This document shows positions 24,307 to 31,892 of a stretch of DNA of 41,440 bases, piece after piece. Source of the stretch: Collimonas arenae (GTDB lineage: Bacteria > Pseudomonadota > Gammaproteobacteria > Burkholderiales > Burkholderiaceae_D). The position numbers and the translations under genes were made by a program. The DNA lies in contig NZ_CP009963.1 of assembly GCF_000786695.1 (NCBI RefSeq), positions 1-41,440 of the forward strand, read 5' to 3'. Each line of letters starts with the position of its first letter. Position 1 is the first letter of the stretch. Under the pieces are notes generated by a model. That model was not told where the DNA came from. It saw only the letters and a list, made by a program, of their open reading frames with translations, and did no database searches.

Positions 24307-24855
24307 ATGACCACTGAAAATCCAAGCACAGAAGTGCAGCTGGCCTCAGCGCAAAAAGAACTTGCGCGCTTAAAGCAAGGAGCAATTAACGCGGGCTTCA
24401 TCCAGGTCAGCAAAATGTATATTGCTGAAATGACGGACCTGGCGCAACGCGCTCCTTCCGCGCACACGGTGCTGTGGACACTCGTTCAGCAAATGAACAA
24501 ACTCAATGCCGTCATGATTAGCCAGGACTCGCTTTGCAAGTTGACTAAGCTGAGTTCGGCGACCGTCAAACGTGCAGTTTCTTTACTGCGGGAACAGCAG
24601 TGGCTTGAGGTTCTAAAAATCGGAACTGCGAATGTCTATAGGGTTAATTCGGATGTGTTCTGGCAAGATCGAGCAGATGGGCGTTGGGCCTCATTCCACG
24701 CAAACGTTATTCTCAATTTTGAAGAGCAAGACGAACTGACGAAAAGCCAGCCGCGAGTTAGAACGCGCCATTTGCCGCTTGTTGAGGCCGATGATGCAGT
24801 GATGCCAACGGTCCAACCAGAATTAAATTTTCACAACGCGACAATAAGCGAATGA
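24307..24855 (+). CDS. Plasmid replication initiator, winged-helix type
   Basis: The 182-residue protein has a helix-turn-helix core (HTVLWTLVQQMNKLNAVMIS, then LCKLTKLSSATVKRAVSLLREQQWLEVLKIG, then ANVYRVNS), reminiscent of RepL-like and other small winged-helix initiators. Iterons directly upstream support a role in replication. The ATG at 24307 uses AGGGA within the last iteron; an in-frame ATG at 24286 has no site. No other candidate initiator is seen in the window. Confidence 0.72.
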   Translation: MTTENPSTEVQLASAQKELARLKQGAINAGFIQVSKMYIAEMTDLAQRAPSAHTVLWTLVQQMNKLNAVMISQDSLCKLTKLSSATVKRAVSLLREQQWLEVLKIGTANVYRVNSDVFWQDRADGRWASFHANVILNFEEQDELTKSQPRVRTRHLPLVEADDAVMPTVQPELNFHNATISE

Positions 24856-24904
24856 ACTTTAAAATCACCTCCCCTGCCCTGCGTCACTCTGAGTTAGACC
24901 TCTG

Positions 24905-25516
24905 ATGCATTGGAGAGATCAAAAAGAGTGGACGCCCTGGGACGATAGGGAAATCGCAGGAACGGTCTACTCGTTCAAACATCTGCGATCTTTCGATATG
25001 TCGGTAATGAAGGAAGCGCGGGGAGATCTGGCTGAATTCAAGGTTACAGTGCGTGTGGTATTCGACTGTCACGTTGTTACGGAGAAAGCGGATTTCGTGC
25101 AAAACGACAGCCACTATTGGCAGGACACCGGTGGCCACGGCCGAAAGTTCGACCCAACCCGTTACGTGTATTCAATGAAGTTACCTACGCTAATTAGCGA
25201 CCTCCCAAGCGGTAAGGTCAAATGCTATGTCGGCAAGCACATCGGAAAATACAACAATTACATGGTGTGGGACTCGGCCGACGCGCCAGGAAAAGCCCAT
25301 TACCAGGCGTATTTCGATATTTACAAACCAACCGTCCAGCCCGCAGCAGGTGTGCCACTGCTGATTCTGTACGTGCAAAGCGCGTATCTCAAAGACGAAC
25401 CATTTGCAAAGCAGCGGGAGCGATTTAAGTCATTTGGACAAATTTGCGCGGAGCTGGCCGGCGCCATCGCGCCGAAATCCAAGGGACCACGTTCAGCGAT
25501 GAACAGAAAAAAATGA
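24905..25516 (+). CDS. Hypothetical protein downstream of rep
   Basis: The 203-residue protein begins MHWRDQKEWTPWDD and has no signal peptide or membrane segment. Aromatic-rich stretches (YVGKHIGKYNNYMVW, YQAYFDIYKP) suggest a beta-rich fold, and the tail is basic (KSKGPRSAMNRKK). It starts 49 bases after rep and may be cotranscribed. I do not recognise the family. Confidence 0.6.
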   Translation: MHWRDQKEWTPWDDREIAGTVYSFKHLRSFDMSVMKEARGDLAEFKVTVRVVFDCHVVTEKADFVQNDSHYWQDTGGHGRKFDPTRYVYSMKLPTLISDLPSGKVKCYVGKHIGKYNNYMVWDSADAPGKAHYQAYFDIYKPTVQPAAGVPLLILYVQSAYLKDEPFAKQRERFKSFGQICAELAGAIAPKSKGPRSAMNRKK

Positions 25517-25527
25517 TTCTAAAAAGA

Positions 25528-25555
25528 CAGAAGCCTCCGCGAACGGAGGCTTCTG
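25528..25555. terminator. Strong stem-loop, T tract on the minus strand
   Basis: A perfect 12-bp stem (CAGAAGCCTCCG/CGGAGGCTTCTG) with a CGAA loop lies just past the gene ending at 25516. The only T tract is on the minus-strand side (CTTTTT), so it would block minus-strand transcription entering rep best, and stop plus-strand transcription less well. Confidence 0.65.
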
Positions 25556-25788
25556 CTGATACGGTCCGATTCCTCTTACCTAGACCTAGCTAGACCATTT
25601 CTGGTGGGCGGTTCCTCACATCGGCTTAGGGAACCTCGTTAAATCATGGTTCAATTATAGCATAAGAAGAAAATAAGCAAGCGTGGCCTGGATTGCATGT
25701 TGTTTATGTTGCAAAAACGCAATTCCGATCAAGATCCTTATCGCCCGCCGACACTGACAACCAGGTCTACGCCCAGGTGCAGTTAAAG

Positions 25789-26005
25789 TCAAAACCACGA
25801 AGATCAGCCGTTCTTAGGTGCTCCCGCGTCCCTATGGACAAGTCAGGATATGTGGATAACGAAAAGCCGTTACCCACATACCCAAGACTTGACCACAGGG
25901 AACCCTCGCGATGTTTGCCTACGGCCTGACGCGCTTCGCTTGCCTCAATTTATATAAAATTCCTCAAACCAACCCCCGGCCTGCAGGCTAGCTTTACCGA
26001 CCGTT
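25789..26005 (+). repeat. 217-bp direct repeat, copy 2
   Basis: Identical to 23438-23654. On its left (about 25763-25782) lies CCAGGTCTACGCCCAGGTG, close to the CCAGGTCCACGGCCAGGCG of the GC-rich repeat family. On its right GC-rich repeat B begins at once. Copy 2 is therefore embedded in the repeat family and looks like the inserted copy. Confidence 0.97.
25851..25859 (-). promoter_or_regulatory. DnaA box in repeat copy 2
   Basis: TGTGGATAA, exact complement of the DnaA consensus, carried by the duplicated segment. Confidence 0.65.
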
Positions 26006-26340
26006 CGCCGGATCTCTGCAACTCGATGCCGGTCCGGATCCTGGCCGGCCGGCTGGCACCAGGTCCACGGCCAGGCGCACCTGGTCGATCAGCTGGCCGG
26101 CGCCGCCGCCGGCGGCCGCTCCCTGCAGCTGGTGCCGGATCTCCGATCGGAACAACCAGGGCGAACACCTGGCGCCGGCTGCGCCGGCGCAATCCACTCC
26201 TGCAGCTCGATGCCGGTCAGGATCCTGGCCGGCCGGCTGGCACCAGGTTCACGGCCAGGCGTACCCGGTCGAGCAGTTGGCTGGCGCCGCAGCCGGCGGC
26301 GGCTCCCTGCAGCTGGTGTCAGATCAATCTCCGATCGGAT
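26006..26340 (+). repeat. GC-rich repeat array B: two units beside the recombinase
   Basis: Two units (ATGCCGGTC landmarks at 26026 and 26210, 184 bases apart) resemble array A, with CCGGCCGGCTGGCACCAGG replacing the shorter A version. The second unit degrades after TCTCCGATCGGATCC. No gene with a ribosome site lies in 25517-26483. Confidence 0.9.
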
Positions 26341-26380
26341 CCCCGCGAAAGGCGGTTGGCGCCTGCCGGCGGCGCTATCC

Positions 26381-26410
26381 TTACCTGATAATGTATTATT
26401 ATCAGGGTAA
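26381..26410. other. Inverted repeat upstream of the recombinase gene, candidate core site
   Basis: CCTGATAAT-GTATT-ATTATCAGG (26384-26406) has perfect 9-bp arms around a 5-base centre, extended by TTAC and GTAA. The layout resembles the paired binding arms and short spacer of a tyrosine-recombinase crossover site. It lies 74 bases before the recombinase start. It could equally be an operator. Confidence 0.45.
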
Positions 26411-26483
26411 CGTTTATGCTTAATTTGGCGCGTTTTTATCGTATTTCCCGGCAATACTCAGCCCCAGCCGCCCAGGAGACCCC

Positions 26484-28280
26484 ATGGCCCAGCACACCAA
26501 CGTCGTGCTCCCACCCATCACCTATACCCGAGCCGACTACACGGCGCTGCGCGCCCACTGCCTCAACATCCCGCTGGCCAAGATCGCCGAGCTGTACTAC
26601 AGCGACGACAGCCCGCAGCGCCAGGCCGGCCTGGAACGCTTTTTACTGGCCATGCGCGCCGACCTGATCGAGCGGGCCATCTCCCACAACCCGGCCTTCG
26701 CCGTGTCGCTGCAGGGCGCCCGTAAGGGCGGCGCCATGACCGCGGCCGCCCTGCAGATCCTGATTAAAGCGGCCGATGCACCGCCGGCGCACCCGGCGCC
26801 TGGTCAACCCCTGTCGCAGTGGTTCCGGCCGCGCACGGTCGCCGCCCTGCAGAACGAGCAGCTGCGCACCCTGGCCGACCTGGTGGAGCTGGTGCGCCGG
26901 CGTGGACCGGGCTGGTGGCGCGGCATCTCGCGCATCGGCGCCGGCCGGGCGGCTGCCATCGTCCGCTGGCTGCAGCGGCACGAACACCGGCTGGGCGCCG
27001 TGCCGGCCGGCCGCTACGCCGCCCCGGCGCCAGCGGTCCTGGTAGTGCTGGATCCGGCCCGGCCGACGCAACTGGCGCCGCTGGGCCAGTTCACCGTGCT
27101 GGCCGCCCTCGACGGCTCCGCCGGCATCAACCGCGCCGCCCAATTCTGTTTTATTGCGGCCGGCAACGACCTGGAGGCGATCGGCTTCTACCTGGCGCGC
27201 TTTGAGGACCAGCCGCACACGCAGCGCGCCTACCGCCGCGAGCTGGAGCGTTTTATGCTGTGGTCCATTCTGATCGCCCGCAAACCGCTGTCGTCGCTGC
27301 TGGTGGATGACTGCGAAGCCTATAAGCGCTTCCTGCGGGCGCCGGCGCCGCATTTCATGGGCGTGCGTGCGGCGCGGACCTCCGGCCGCTGGAAACCGTT
27401 CGCGCCCGAGCCGCTGCATCCGAAGTCGCAAAAGCAGGCGATCATCATCTTGCGCAACGCCTTTACGTACCTGGTGCGGGTGCGCTACCTGGGCGGCAAT
27501 CCCTGGGTGGTGGTCAAGGATCCGTCCGTCACCGAGGAAGTTCACGCCATGCAGATCGACCGTGCGCTGACGGTCGCGCAATGGGATTGGCTGATCGCGA
27601 TCCTGAGCGAATCGGCCGAGGATCCGGCCAACGTCCAGGAGCGGGTAGCGCTGGCGGCCATTCTGCTGCTGGGCGACTCTGGCCTGCGCCGGGAAGAAGC
27701 CGCCGGCGCCCTGCGCGCCGGCCTCTCCCGCTGGAACGCAGAGTTGTGGATGCTGCGCGTCCTGGGCAAGCGCAACAAGAAGCGCGACGTGCCGGTCAGC
27801 CTGCGCACGGTGGAAGCGTTGCGCCGGCACTGGGACGACCGCCAGGCCGACTTCGATGCCGCCGGCGCCGACCAGCCGTTGCTGCGGCCGGTGTTTGTGC
27901 CGCCCACTGCCAGCGCCGCCGCCCGCCATGGTCCCGGCCAGGCCGCGAAAGGCTATACGGCCGATGGCCTGGCCCAGCTGGTGGCCACCGCCGTGCGCCG
28001 GATCCGCGCCGAGCTGCAGGGCGGCGGCATCGATGCAGAGGTGTTGGAGCAAGTGCCGGTGGACGCCTTTGACCGAGCGACGCCGCATGCCTTCCGGCAT
28101 ACCTTCGGCACCCTGGCCACCGAGCGCGGTATGCCGCTGGACGTGGTGCAAGCCGTCCTTGGCCACGCCAGCGGCACCACCACCGCGATCTATGTGCGGA
28201 CGCGCCAAAAACGGATGGCGGAGGAAGCAGCCAAGTATTTTTTAGGGGATGTGGGGGATGGCGACGAACAGAGCGACTAG
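26484..28280 (+). CDS. Tyrosine recombinase with N-terminal DUF3701-type region
   Basis: The 598-residue protein has an N-terminal region of the DUF3701 type (about 1-200: LPPITYTRADYTALRAHCLNIPL, LSQWFRPRTVAALQ, WWRGISRIGAGRAAAIVRWLQRHE), an SAM-like core-binding region, and a catalytic domain. The active-site set is Arg (SGLRREE, near 400), Lys (LGKRNKKRD, near 429), HxxR (HAFRHTFG, near 534), His (LGHASG, near 559) and Tyr (AIYVRT, near 569). It should cut and rejoin DNA at specific sites. AGGAG precedes the ATG. Its base composition is far more GC-rich than the rest of the plasmid and matches the adjacent repeats. Confidence 0.93.
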   Translation: MAQHTNVVLPPITYTRADYTALRAHCLNIPLAKIAELYYSDDSPQRQAGLERFLLAMRADLIERAISHNPAFAVSLQGARKGGAMTAAALQILIKAADAPPAHPAPGQPLSQWFRPRTVAALQNEQLRTLADLVELVRRRGPGWWRGISRIGAGRAAAIVRWLQRHEHRLGAVPAGRYAAPAPAVLVVLDPARPTQLAPLGQFTVLAALDGSAGINRAAQFCFIAAGNDLEAIGFYLARFEDQPHTQRAYRRELERFMLWSILIARKPLSSLLVDDCEAYKRFLRAPAPHFMGVRAARTSGRWKPFAPEPLHPKSQKQAIIILRNAFTYLVRVRYLGGNPWVVVKDPSVTEEVHAMQIDRALTVAQWDWLIAILSESAEDPANVQERVALAAILLLGDSGLRREEAAGALRAGLSRWNAELWMLRVLGKRNKKRDVPVSLRTVEALRRHWDDRQADFDAAGADQPLLRPVFVPPTASAAARHGPGQAAKGYTADGLAQLVATAVRRIRAELQGGGIDAEVLEQVPVDAFDRATPHAFRHTFGTLATERGMPLDVVQAVLGHASGTTTAIYVRTRQKRMAEEAAKYFLGDVGDGDEQSD

Positions 28281-28318
28281 GAAATGTGGGCGGCGCCAGG
28301 TGCGTTATGCCTAGCAAG

Positions 28319-28509
28319 ATCAAAATCGGTTTTTCAGGGGGAAGGGGGTAGTACGTGATGCACTTCTACCCTGCTCGATCGCCAGCGGACTACCCGACTA
28401 AAAATCCGCTAGTGACGCTTGAAGCGGCTACCGGCTCTCTCCGAATACCGCAACCTGGAGAAACGGGCAATTAATCCGGACGGATATTTTGCCCTGCGGG
28501 CCGTCTTTA
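28319..28509 (-). repeat. X element copy 1 (191 bp)
   Basis: Direct repeat of 32337-32527, differing at roughly ten positions, mostly at the left end. On the minus strand it starts at the stop codon of the gene at 28507. It holds GACGG/CCGTC and GCCC/GGGC stems, then CCGCT/AGCGG followed by ATTTTTA, then long GGGTAG/CTACCC arms. At least the first stems look like a terminator. The rest of 28284-28506 has no gene. Confidence 0.92.
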
Positions 28510-28785
28510 TTTTTGTCTTTCCTCGCGTATTTCATGTACCGCAGATCTCAGTAAATCTTCGATGGCGTTGATTTGCTCCCCAACTGGCACCGACTCAACA
28601 TGTGCCAACGCTAGTTTCATCAAGCCCACTACGGAGGAGGGAGAAATCTGCGACTTGTTTGCGCGAAGCGCAGCTACAACAACTCCACTCGCATGCGCCG
28701 CGACCTCTGCCGATACGAGAAAATGAATTTTCTGTTCAATTTCAATGGCCGGTTGTACTTTTTTCGGATGACGTTCAGAGGTCAT
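28507..28785 (-). CDS. Hypothetical leading-region protein, 92 residues
   Basis: Soluble, helical-looking protein with a basic N-terminus and VSAEVAAHASGVVVAALRAN in the middle. It is the last gene of the operon started at 30839; its ATG overlaps the previous gene by 11 bases and its stop codon lies in the X element. Not recognised. Confidence 0.6.
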   Translation of the reverse strand: MTSERHPKKVQPAIEIEQKIHFLVSAEVAAHASGVVVAALRANKSQISPSSVVGLMKLALAHVESVPVGEQINAIEDLLRSAVHEIREERQK

Positions 28786-29266
28786 TGTTCGCTTTCTTTT
28801 TCCGCGCTGGTTCGGCTGCATACAGAATTTCAATGGCATCTAATAGTTCGCGCAAACGACCCGCTACACGTGGCGTCACGAACAAATCAACCTCATTCTC
28901 ACGCGCATAGTGAATGCGGTCAGGACCAACGGCCGGCGTCACTTCGCCACCGCTTCCCGTTTCAAAAAGGCGCAGCTCACCAGTCGATTCGTCGCCGAAA
29001 GCCCTGTCGAACAGTCCATTGACCGAATCAATGTTGTAGATGTAACCGCGCTCACACCAGTTCTCGGTATCGCGGCACCATATCGCCGCCAATAGTTTTT
29101 CTAAGCGCAGGCCAGGTTCAAGACGGCTTGGCGATTCAAAGAAGACAATGCGATCTTGCATGACTCTGCTATCGTCAGCCATAACCACTGGCAAGCTGAC
29201 GATGGCACGAAACAGAATTCCGCTACCGAGAGATGTAATTGGCCGACTTGGCGGTATGGTTTTCAT
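28775..29266 (-). CDS. Hypothetical leading-region protein, 163 residues
   Basis: Soluble protein with LEKLLAAIWCRDTENWCERGYIYNIDSVNGLF and an acidic middle; basic C-terminus (ARKKKANNDL). The start overlaps the preceding stop as ATGA. Not recognised. Position among antirestriction-type genes makes a role in countering recipient defences possible (inferred). Confidence 0.6.
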   Translation of the reverse strand: MKTIPPSRPITSLGSGILFRAIVSLPVVMADDSRVMQDRIVFFESPSRLEPGLRLEKLLAAIWCRDTENWCERGYIYNIDSVNGLFDRAFGDESTGELRLFETGSGGEVTPAVGPDRIHYARENEVDLFVTPRVAGRLRELLDAIEILYAAEPARKKKANNDL

Positions 29267-29637
29267 GCTCTGTTCTCCGGTAAAAGTGTTACTCCATCCG
29301 TTACTTCTTTCAACTCCATTTCTTGGCTCTTAGTACCGAATAATTCTTCAAATTGATCCGTTACTATCTTCGTAATTTCCATGCAAGTCCGCGCATTAGG
29401 ATTATTTAAATCTGGCCGAATTCGACGCGCAAGGTCATTGAGTTGATATCCATAGGCGGCATTATGTGCGCGCCAATCTGGCGACAGATAGCGGTTACGC
29501 AGCATGCCGCAGTAGAACATTGATGCGCTAGAGATCGCGTAGTGCAGGAGATCAGAATATTCCAATCCTGCTCGACGAATAATTTTTTTGACCTGCTCTT
29601 CGTCCGCGCAATCCGGTATGTTATTTAGCAAGCTCAT
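29263..29637 (-). CDS. Hypothetical leading-region protein, 124 residues
   Basis: Soluble, probably helical protein (ADEEQVKKIIRRAGLEYSDLLHYAISSASMFYCGMLRNRY). The ATG at 29637 is preferred to a TTG four codons upstream. It ends in an ATGA overlap with the next gene. Not recognised. Confidence 0.6.
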   Translation of the reverse strand: MSLLNNIPDCADEEQVKKIIRRAGLEYSDLLHYAISSASMFYCGMLRNRYLSPDWRAHNAAYGYQLNDLARRIRPDLNNPNARTCMEITKIVTDQFEELFGTKSQEMELKEVTDGVTLLPENRA

Positions 29638-29675
29638 TTCGTCTCTCAATTCTGAAAATATTCAGCAGATTTTCT

Positions 29676-29993
29676 TTACTCTTCTTCGTTGCCATCAGCG
29701 TCAACATGAATTTCTTCTTTCGACATTTCGACCCAGGCAACAGAATAAGTATAAATCGTATTATTTTTTTTCAAAACAGCAGTCGCCGCACAGCGATACA
29801 GTCGATTATTTATTCGCGTAACGGCGCCTATAGAATTTCCTCCGAGCTGATTCATGCAATAAATATTCTCGCGCTCATTGGCGTTCGCAGATGTAACCAG
29901 CAAAGTAGATGCCTTATACATCGATAAGCTAAGGACGGCGCCAAAAGCAAGCGCAACAAGATTGCGACGACGACTGCCTTTATTGCTGACCAT
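29676..29993 (-). CDS. Hypothetical protein with N-terminal membrane segment or signal
   Basis: The 105-residue protein has a basic N-terminus, a hydrophobic segment (LVALAFGAVLSLSMYKASTLLV) and a short exported part with two cysteines (IYCMNQLGG and LYRCAAT), then an acidic tail. GGAG lies seven bases before the ATG at 29993, which overlaps the preceding helix-turn-helix gene. Not recognised. Confidence 0.6.
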   Translation of the reverse strand: MVSNKGSRRRNLVALAFGAVLSLSMYKASTLLVTSANANERENIYCMNQLGGNSIGAVTRINNRLYRCAATAVLKKNNTIYTYSVAWVEMSKEEIHVDADGNEEE

Positions 29994-30300
29994 GCATATC
30001 TCCATTTCCGGGCGACTCAACCAGATTAGCCTCAATGAGAAGCAGCCGCCAAACTGCATAAGGCATGTGTTTGTGATTGGGGGATTCAGGAGGGCTAAGC
30101 CACTTCCTGACAACCCTTGAATCAACGCCGGCACGTCCCGCTATTTCGGATCCAGTGAGCTCGCCCAATTTACGAATGACGCAGCGAATATCTTGCAACG
30201 TTGGCTCACAAAAATCAGGGTCCGTATATTTCAGCAAAGCATATTTGTTCGGATCTTCTGGAAGACCCGAAACAAGATATTGCGCTCTTGTTTCGGACAT
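29980..30300 (-). CDS. Helix-turn-helix protein, paralogue of 31188-31382
   Basis: The 106-residue protein carries LTGSEIAGRAGVDSRVVRKW followed by LSPPESPNHKHMPYAVWRLLL. The second protein at 31188 has the same layout (KWLQPSESQNFRHMTDVVWKFV). It is probably a DNA-binding regulator. It lies directly behind the RadC-like gene and could feed back on the operon promoter (inferred). Confidence 0.65.
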   Translation of the reverse strand: MSETRAQYLVSGLPEDPNKYALLKYTDPDFCEPTLQDIRCVIRKLGELTGSEIAGRAGVDSRVVRKWLSPPESPNHKHMPYAVWRLLLIEANLVESPGNGDMHGQQ

Positions 30301-30315
30301 TTTGATTACTCCTTT

Positions 30316-30759
30316 TTATAGTTGACCGCTCTGAGCAAACGACATAGTTTTTGTTCCAGCAACGATAAAGTGATCGAGCAAGCGAACATCAATCAATTCC
30401 AGTGTCTGTTTAAGCTTCGCGGTCAAATCTTTGTCGGCGCGACTGGCCTCCAATGATCCAGATGGATGATTATGAAAAATGATCGCACTTGCGGCATTAT
30501 GCTTTAACGCGGATTTCACAACCTCACGCGGATACACTGCAGCCTGTGTCAGGGTTCCAAAAAACATCTCTTCGCATGCAACCACGCCAAGATTTACATC
30601 AAGCCAAATAACGCCGAAAATCTCACGCTCTTCAAGAGCCAATTTATGCGTCAAGTATTGAGTTACCACTTCAGGCGAGGAAATTTTCACTACGGCAGTA
30701 CGCAAGCGGCTTTCTAAAAGCTTAAGTGCTTGCTGAATGATTGTGTCTTCTAGGCTCAT
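30316..30759 (-). CDS. radC: RadC-like JAB/MPN-domain protein
   Basis: The 147-residue protein has the RadC metal-binding motif HNHPSG (His96, His98) with the downstream SRADKDLT. It is shorter than chromosomal RadC and lacks its N-terminal part, as is common for plasmid copies. Its function is not settled; it is often found near antirestriction genes. GGAAG precedes the ATG at 30759. The leader ORF starting at 30831 is in the same frame without a stop, so a longer form is possible. Confidence 0.85.
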   Translation of the reverse strand: MSLEDTIIQQALKLLESRLRTAVVKISSPEVVTQYLTHKLALEEREIFGVIWLDVNLGVVACEEMFFGTLTQAAVYPREVVKSALKHNAASAIIFHNHPSGSLEASRADKDLTAKLKQTLELIDVRLLDHFIVAGTKTMSFAQSGQL

Positions 30760-30831
30760 CGGTTTCTTCCGGTTATGACCTTGGCGCGATTGCCCGGTCT
30801 TCTTTGGGTGGTCTACATTGCTGCATCCCAT
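30760..30831 (-). other. Leader ORF 1, in frame with the RadC-like gene
   Basis: The ATG at 30831 lies seven bases past the -10 box, where transcription should start, so the mRNA would have little or no 5' leader. The 24 codons before the RadC start encode MGCSN..., then KTGQSRQG. They align codon for codon with leader ORF 2 (33429-33503), including a silent CAC/CAT change. The RNA can also form a GACC/GGTC hairpin. Confidence 0.6.
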
Positions 30832-30838
30832 GTAGAAC

Positions 30839-30868
30839 ATTATACATGGCCCAATGGGCCTATGTCAA
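30839..30868 (-). promoter_or_regulatory. Promoter P1 with GGCCCA-N-TGGGCC operator
   Basis: On the minus strand: TTGACA (30863-30868), 18-base spacer, TATAAT (30839-30844), both perfect consensus. The spacer contains the palindrome GGCCCATTGGGCC (30848-30860), well placed for a repressor. It drives the RadC-like operon 30831-28507. Confidence 0.88.
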
Positions 30869-31011
30869 CATTATTTGTTCAATTTATGACTTATTTTTGA
30901 TGTATTAATGATTACTTTTTGATTGCTTATTGTTTCTTTTTAGATTTCTTATTGATTCCCAAAATCTTTAAAAATCCCCGTGCTCGTGTCAGATCTACGG
31001 CTACAGCCATG

Positions 31012-31187
31012 GCGAACACCTGGCGCCAGCCACGCCGGCGCAACCCATTCCTGCAGCTCGATGCCGGTCCGGATCCTGCCTGCCGGCGCCAGGTCCACGG
31101 CCAGGCGCACCTGGTCGAGCAGCTGGCCGGCGCCGCTGCCGGCAGCCGGTGCCGGATCTCCGATCGGAACAACCAGGGCGAACCCAT
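31012..31187 (+). repeat. GC-rich repeat C: one unit
   Basis: One full unit runs from GCGAACACCTGGCG to AACCAGGGCGAACCC and ends directly at the stop codon (31188) of the minus-strand helix-turn-helix gene. To its left, 30869-31011 is AT-rich and contains no gene. The unit lies in the same orientation as arrays A and B. Confidence 0.9.
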
Positions 31188-31382
31188 TTATTTTTCCTCT
31201 CGCTCTAAAATTTCACCAACAAATTTCCAAACAACATCAGTCATGTGGCGAAAATTCTGCGACTCTGAAGGCTGCAGCCATTTATTCAATGCATGAGTAT
31301 TTGTTCCGATTCGCGAAGCGAATTGTTCACGCGTCATCCCTAAACGACGCATCGCATCCCGTAAAAATTCTTGCTGCGTCAT
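31188..31382 (-). CDS. Small helix-turn-helix protein
   Basis: The 64-residue protein has an XRE-like helix-turn-helix (RLGMTREQFASRIGTNTHALNKWLQPSES) and resembles the product of 29980-30300. Likely a regulator of the leading-region operons. Its stop codon abuts GC-rich repeat C. Confidence 0.7.
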   Translation of the reverse strand: MTQQEFLRDAMRRLGMTREQFASRIGTNTHALNKWLQPSESQNFRHMTDVVWKFVGEILEREEK

Positions 31383-31418
31383 TGGTTGTTTTTCCTATTT
31401 GGAAGAGTTACACCTCTC

Positions 31419-31613
31419 CTATGATTGACGTTTGTCTTTAGCAAGGAATGCGGTTTCGATCTTTGTTTCCACGAACGCGGTTACTAGAACGATTCCCGCT
31501 GCAATAACCCATTTCGCCAGACCATCAGGGCCAAGGGAAAGAACCGAAAGCACGCTGATTATGGACACAACCGTAATAACCAAATTTAATTCTGGAGTTG
31601 GTTTGAATTTCAT
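31419..31613 (-). CDS. Small membrane protein, 64 residues
   Basis: Two hydrophobic segments (LVITVVSIISVLSVLSLG and WVIAAGIVLVTAFV) and charged ends. AAAGGAAA lies before the ATG. Not recognised. Confidence 0.6.
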   Translation of the reverse strand: MKFKPTPELNLVITVVSIISVLSVLSLGPDGLAKWVIAAGIVLVTAFVETKIETAFLAKDKRQS

Positions 31614-31661
31614 AGCTAATTTTCCTTTAATTTCGTTCCAATAGGGTCATCGTGGTGACTC

Positions 31662-31892
31662 CTAGCGTGACTTGTACATATCGACCCAGCGCAGAATTTC
31701 GTCTAGCTGGTCATCGTTCAGGTGTTTTGCCTGCGCATAAATCACCGATGCGATGGATGCAAGCGATAGTTCGGTGGTAGATCCAGATTCAGCCTGAGCG
31801 TCCATCCCTGGCACACCGTCATCAGTCAATACCCGGCGGTCGAATCGGTCAACGAAATCATATGGCGCAATTGGTCGCGAAGCGTTGCTCAT
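31662..31892 (-). CDS. Hypothetical soluble protein, 76 residues
   Basis: Acidic protein ending in a helical stretch (LASIASVIYAQAKHLNDDQLDEILRWVDMY). It overlaps the membrane-protein gene upstream as ATGA, which suggests that the two products work together. Not recognised. Confidence 0.6.
   Translation of the reverse strand: MSNASRPIAPYDFVDRFDRRVLTDDGVPGMDAQAESGSTTELSLASIASVIYAQAKHLNDDQLDEILRWVDMYKSR

Noticed and set aside
25590..25650. GGTTCC/GGAACC hairpin that suggested a tRNA
   Set aside because: No cloverleaf, no anticodon arm and no T-arm consensus could be made.
26643..28208. 521-codon open frame antisense to the recombinase
   Set aside because: Shadow of a very GC-rich gene; low-complexity product without a domain, while the plus-strand frame has the full recombinase catalytic set.
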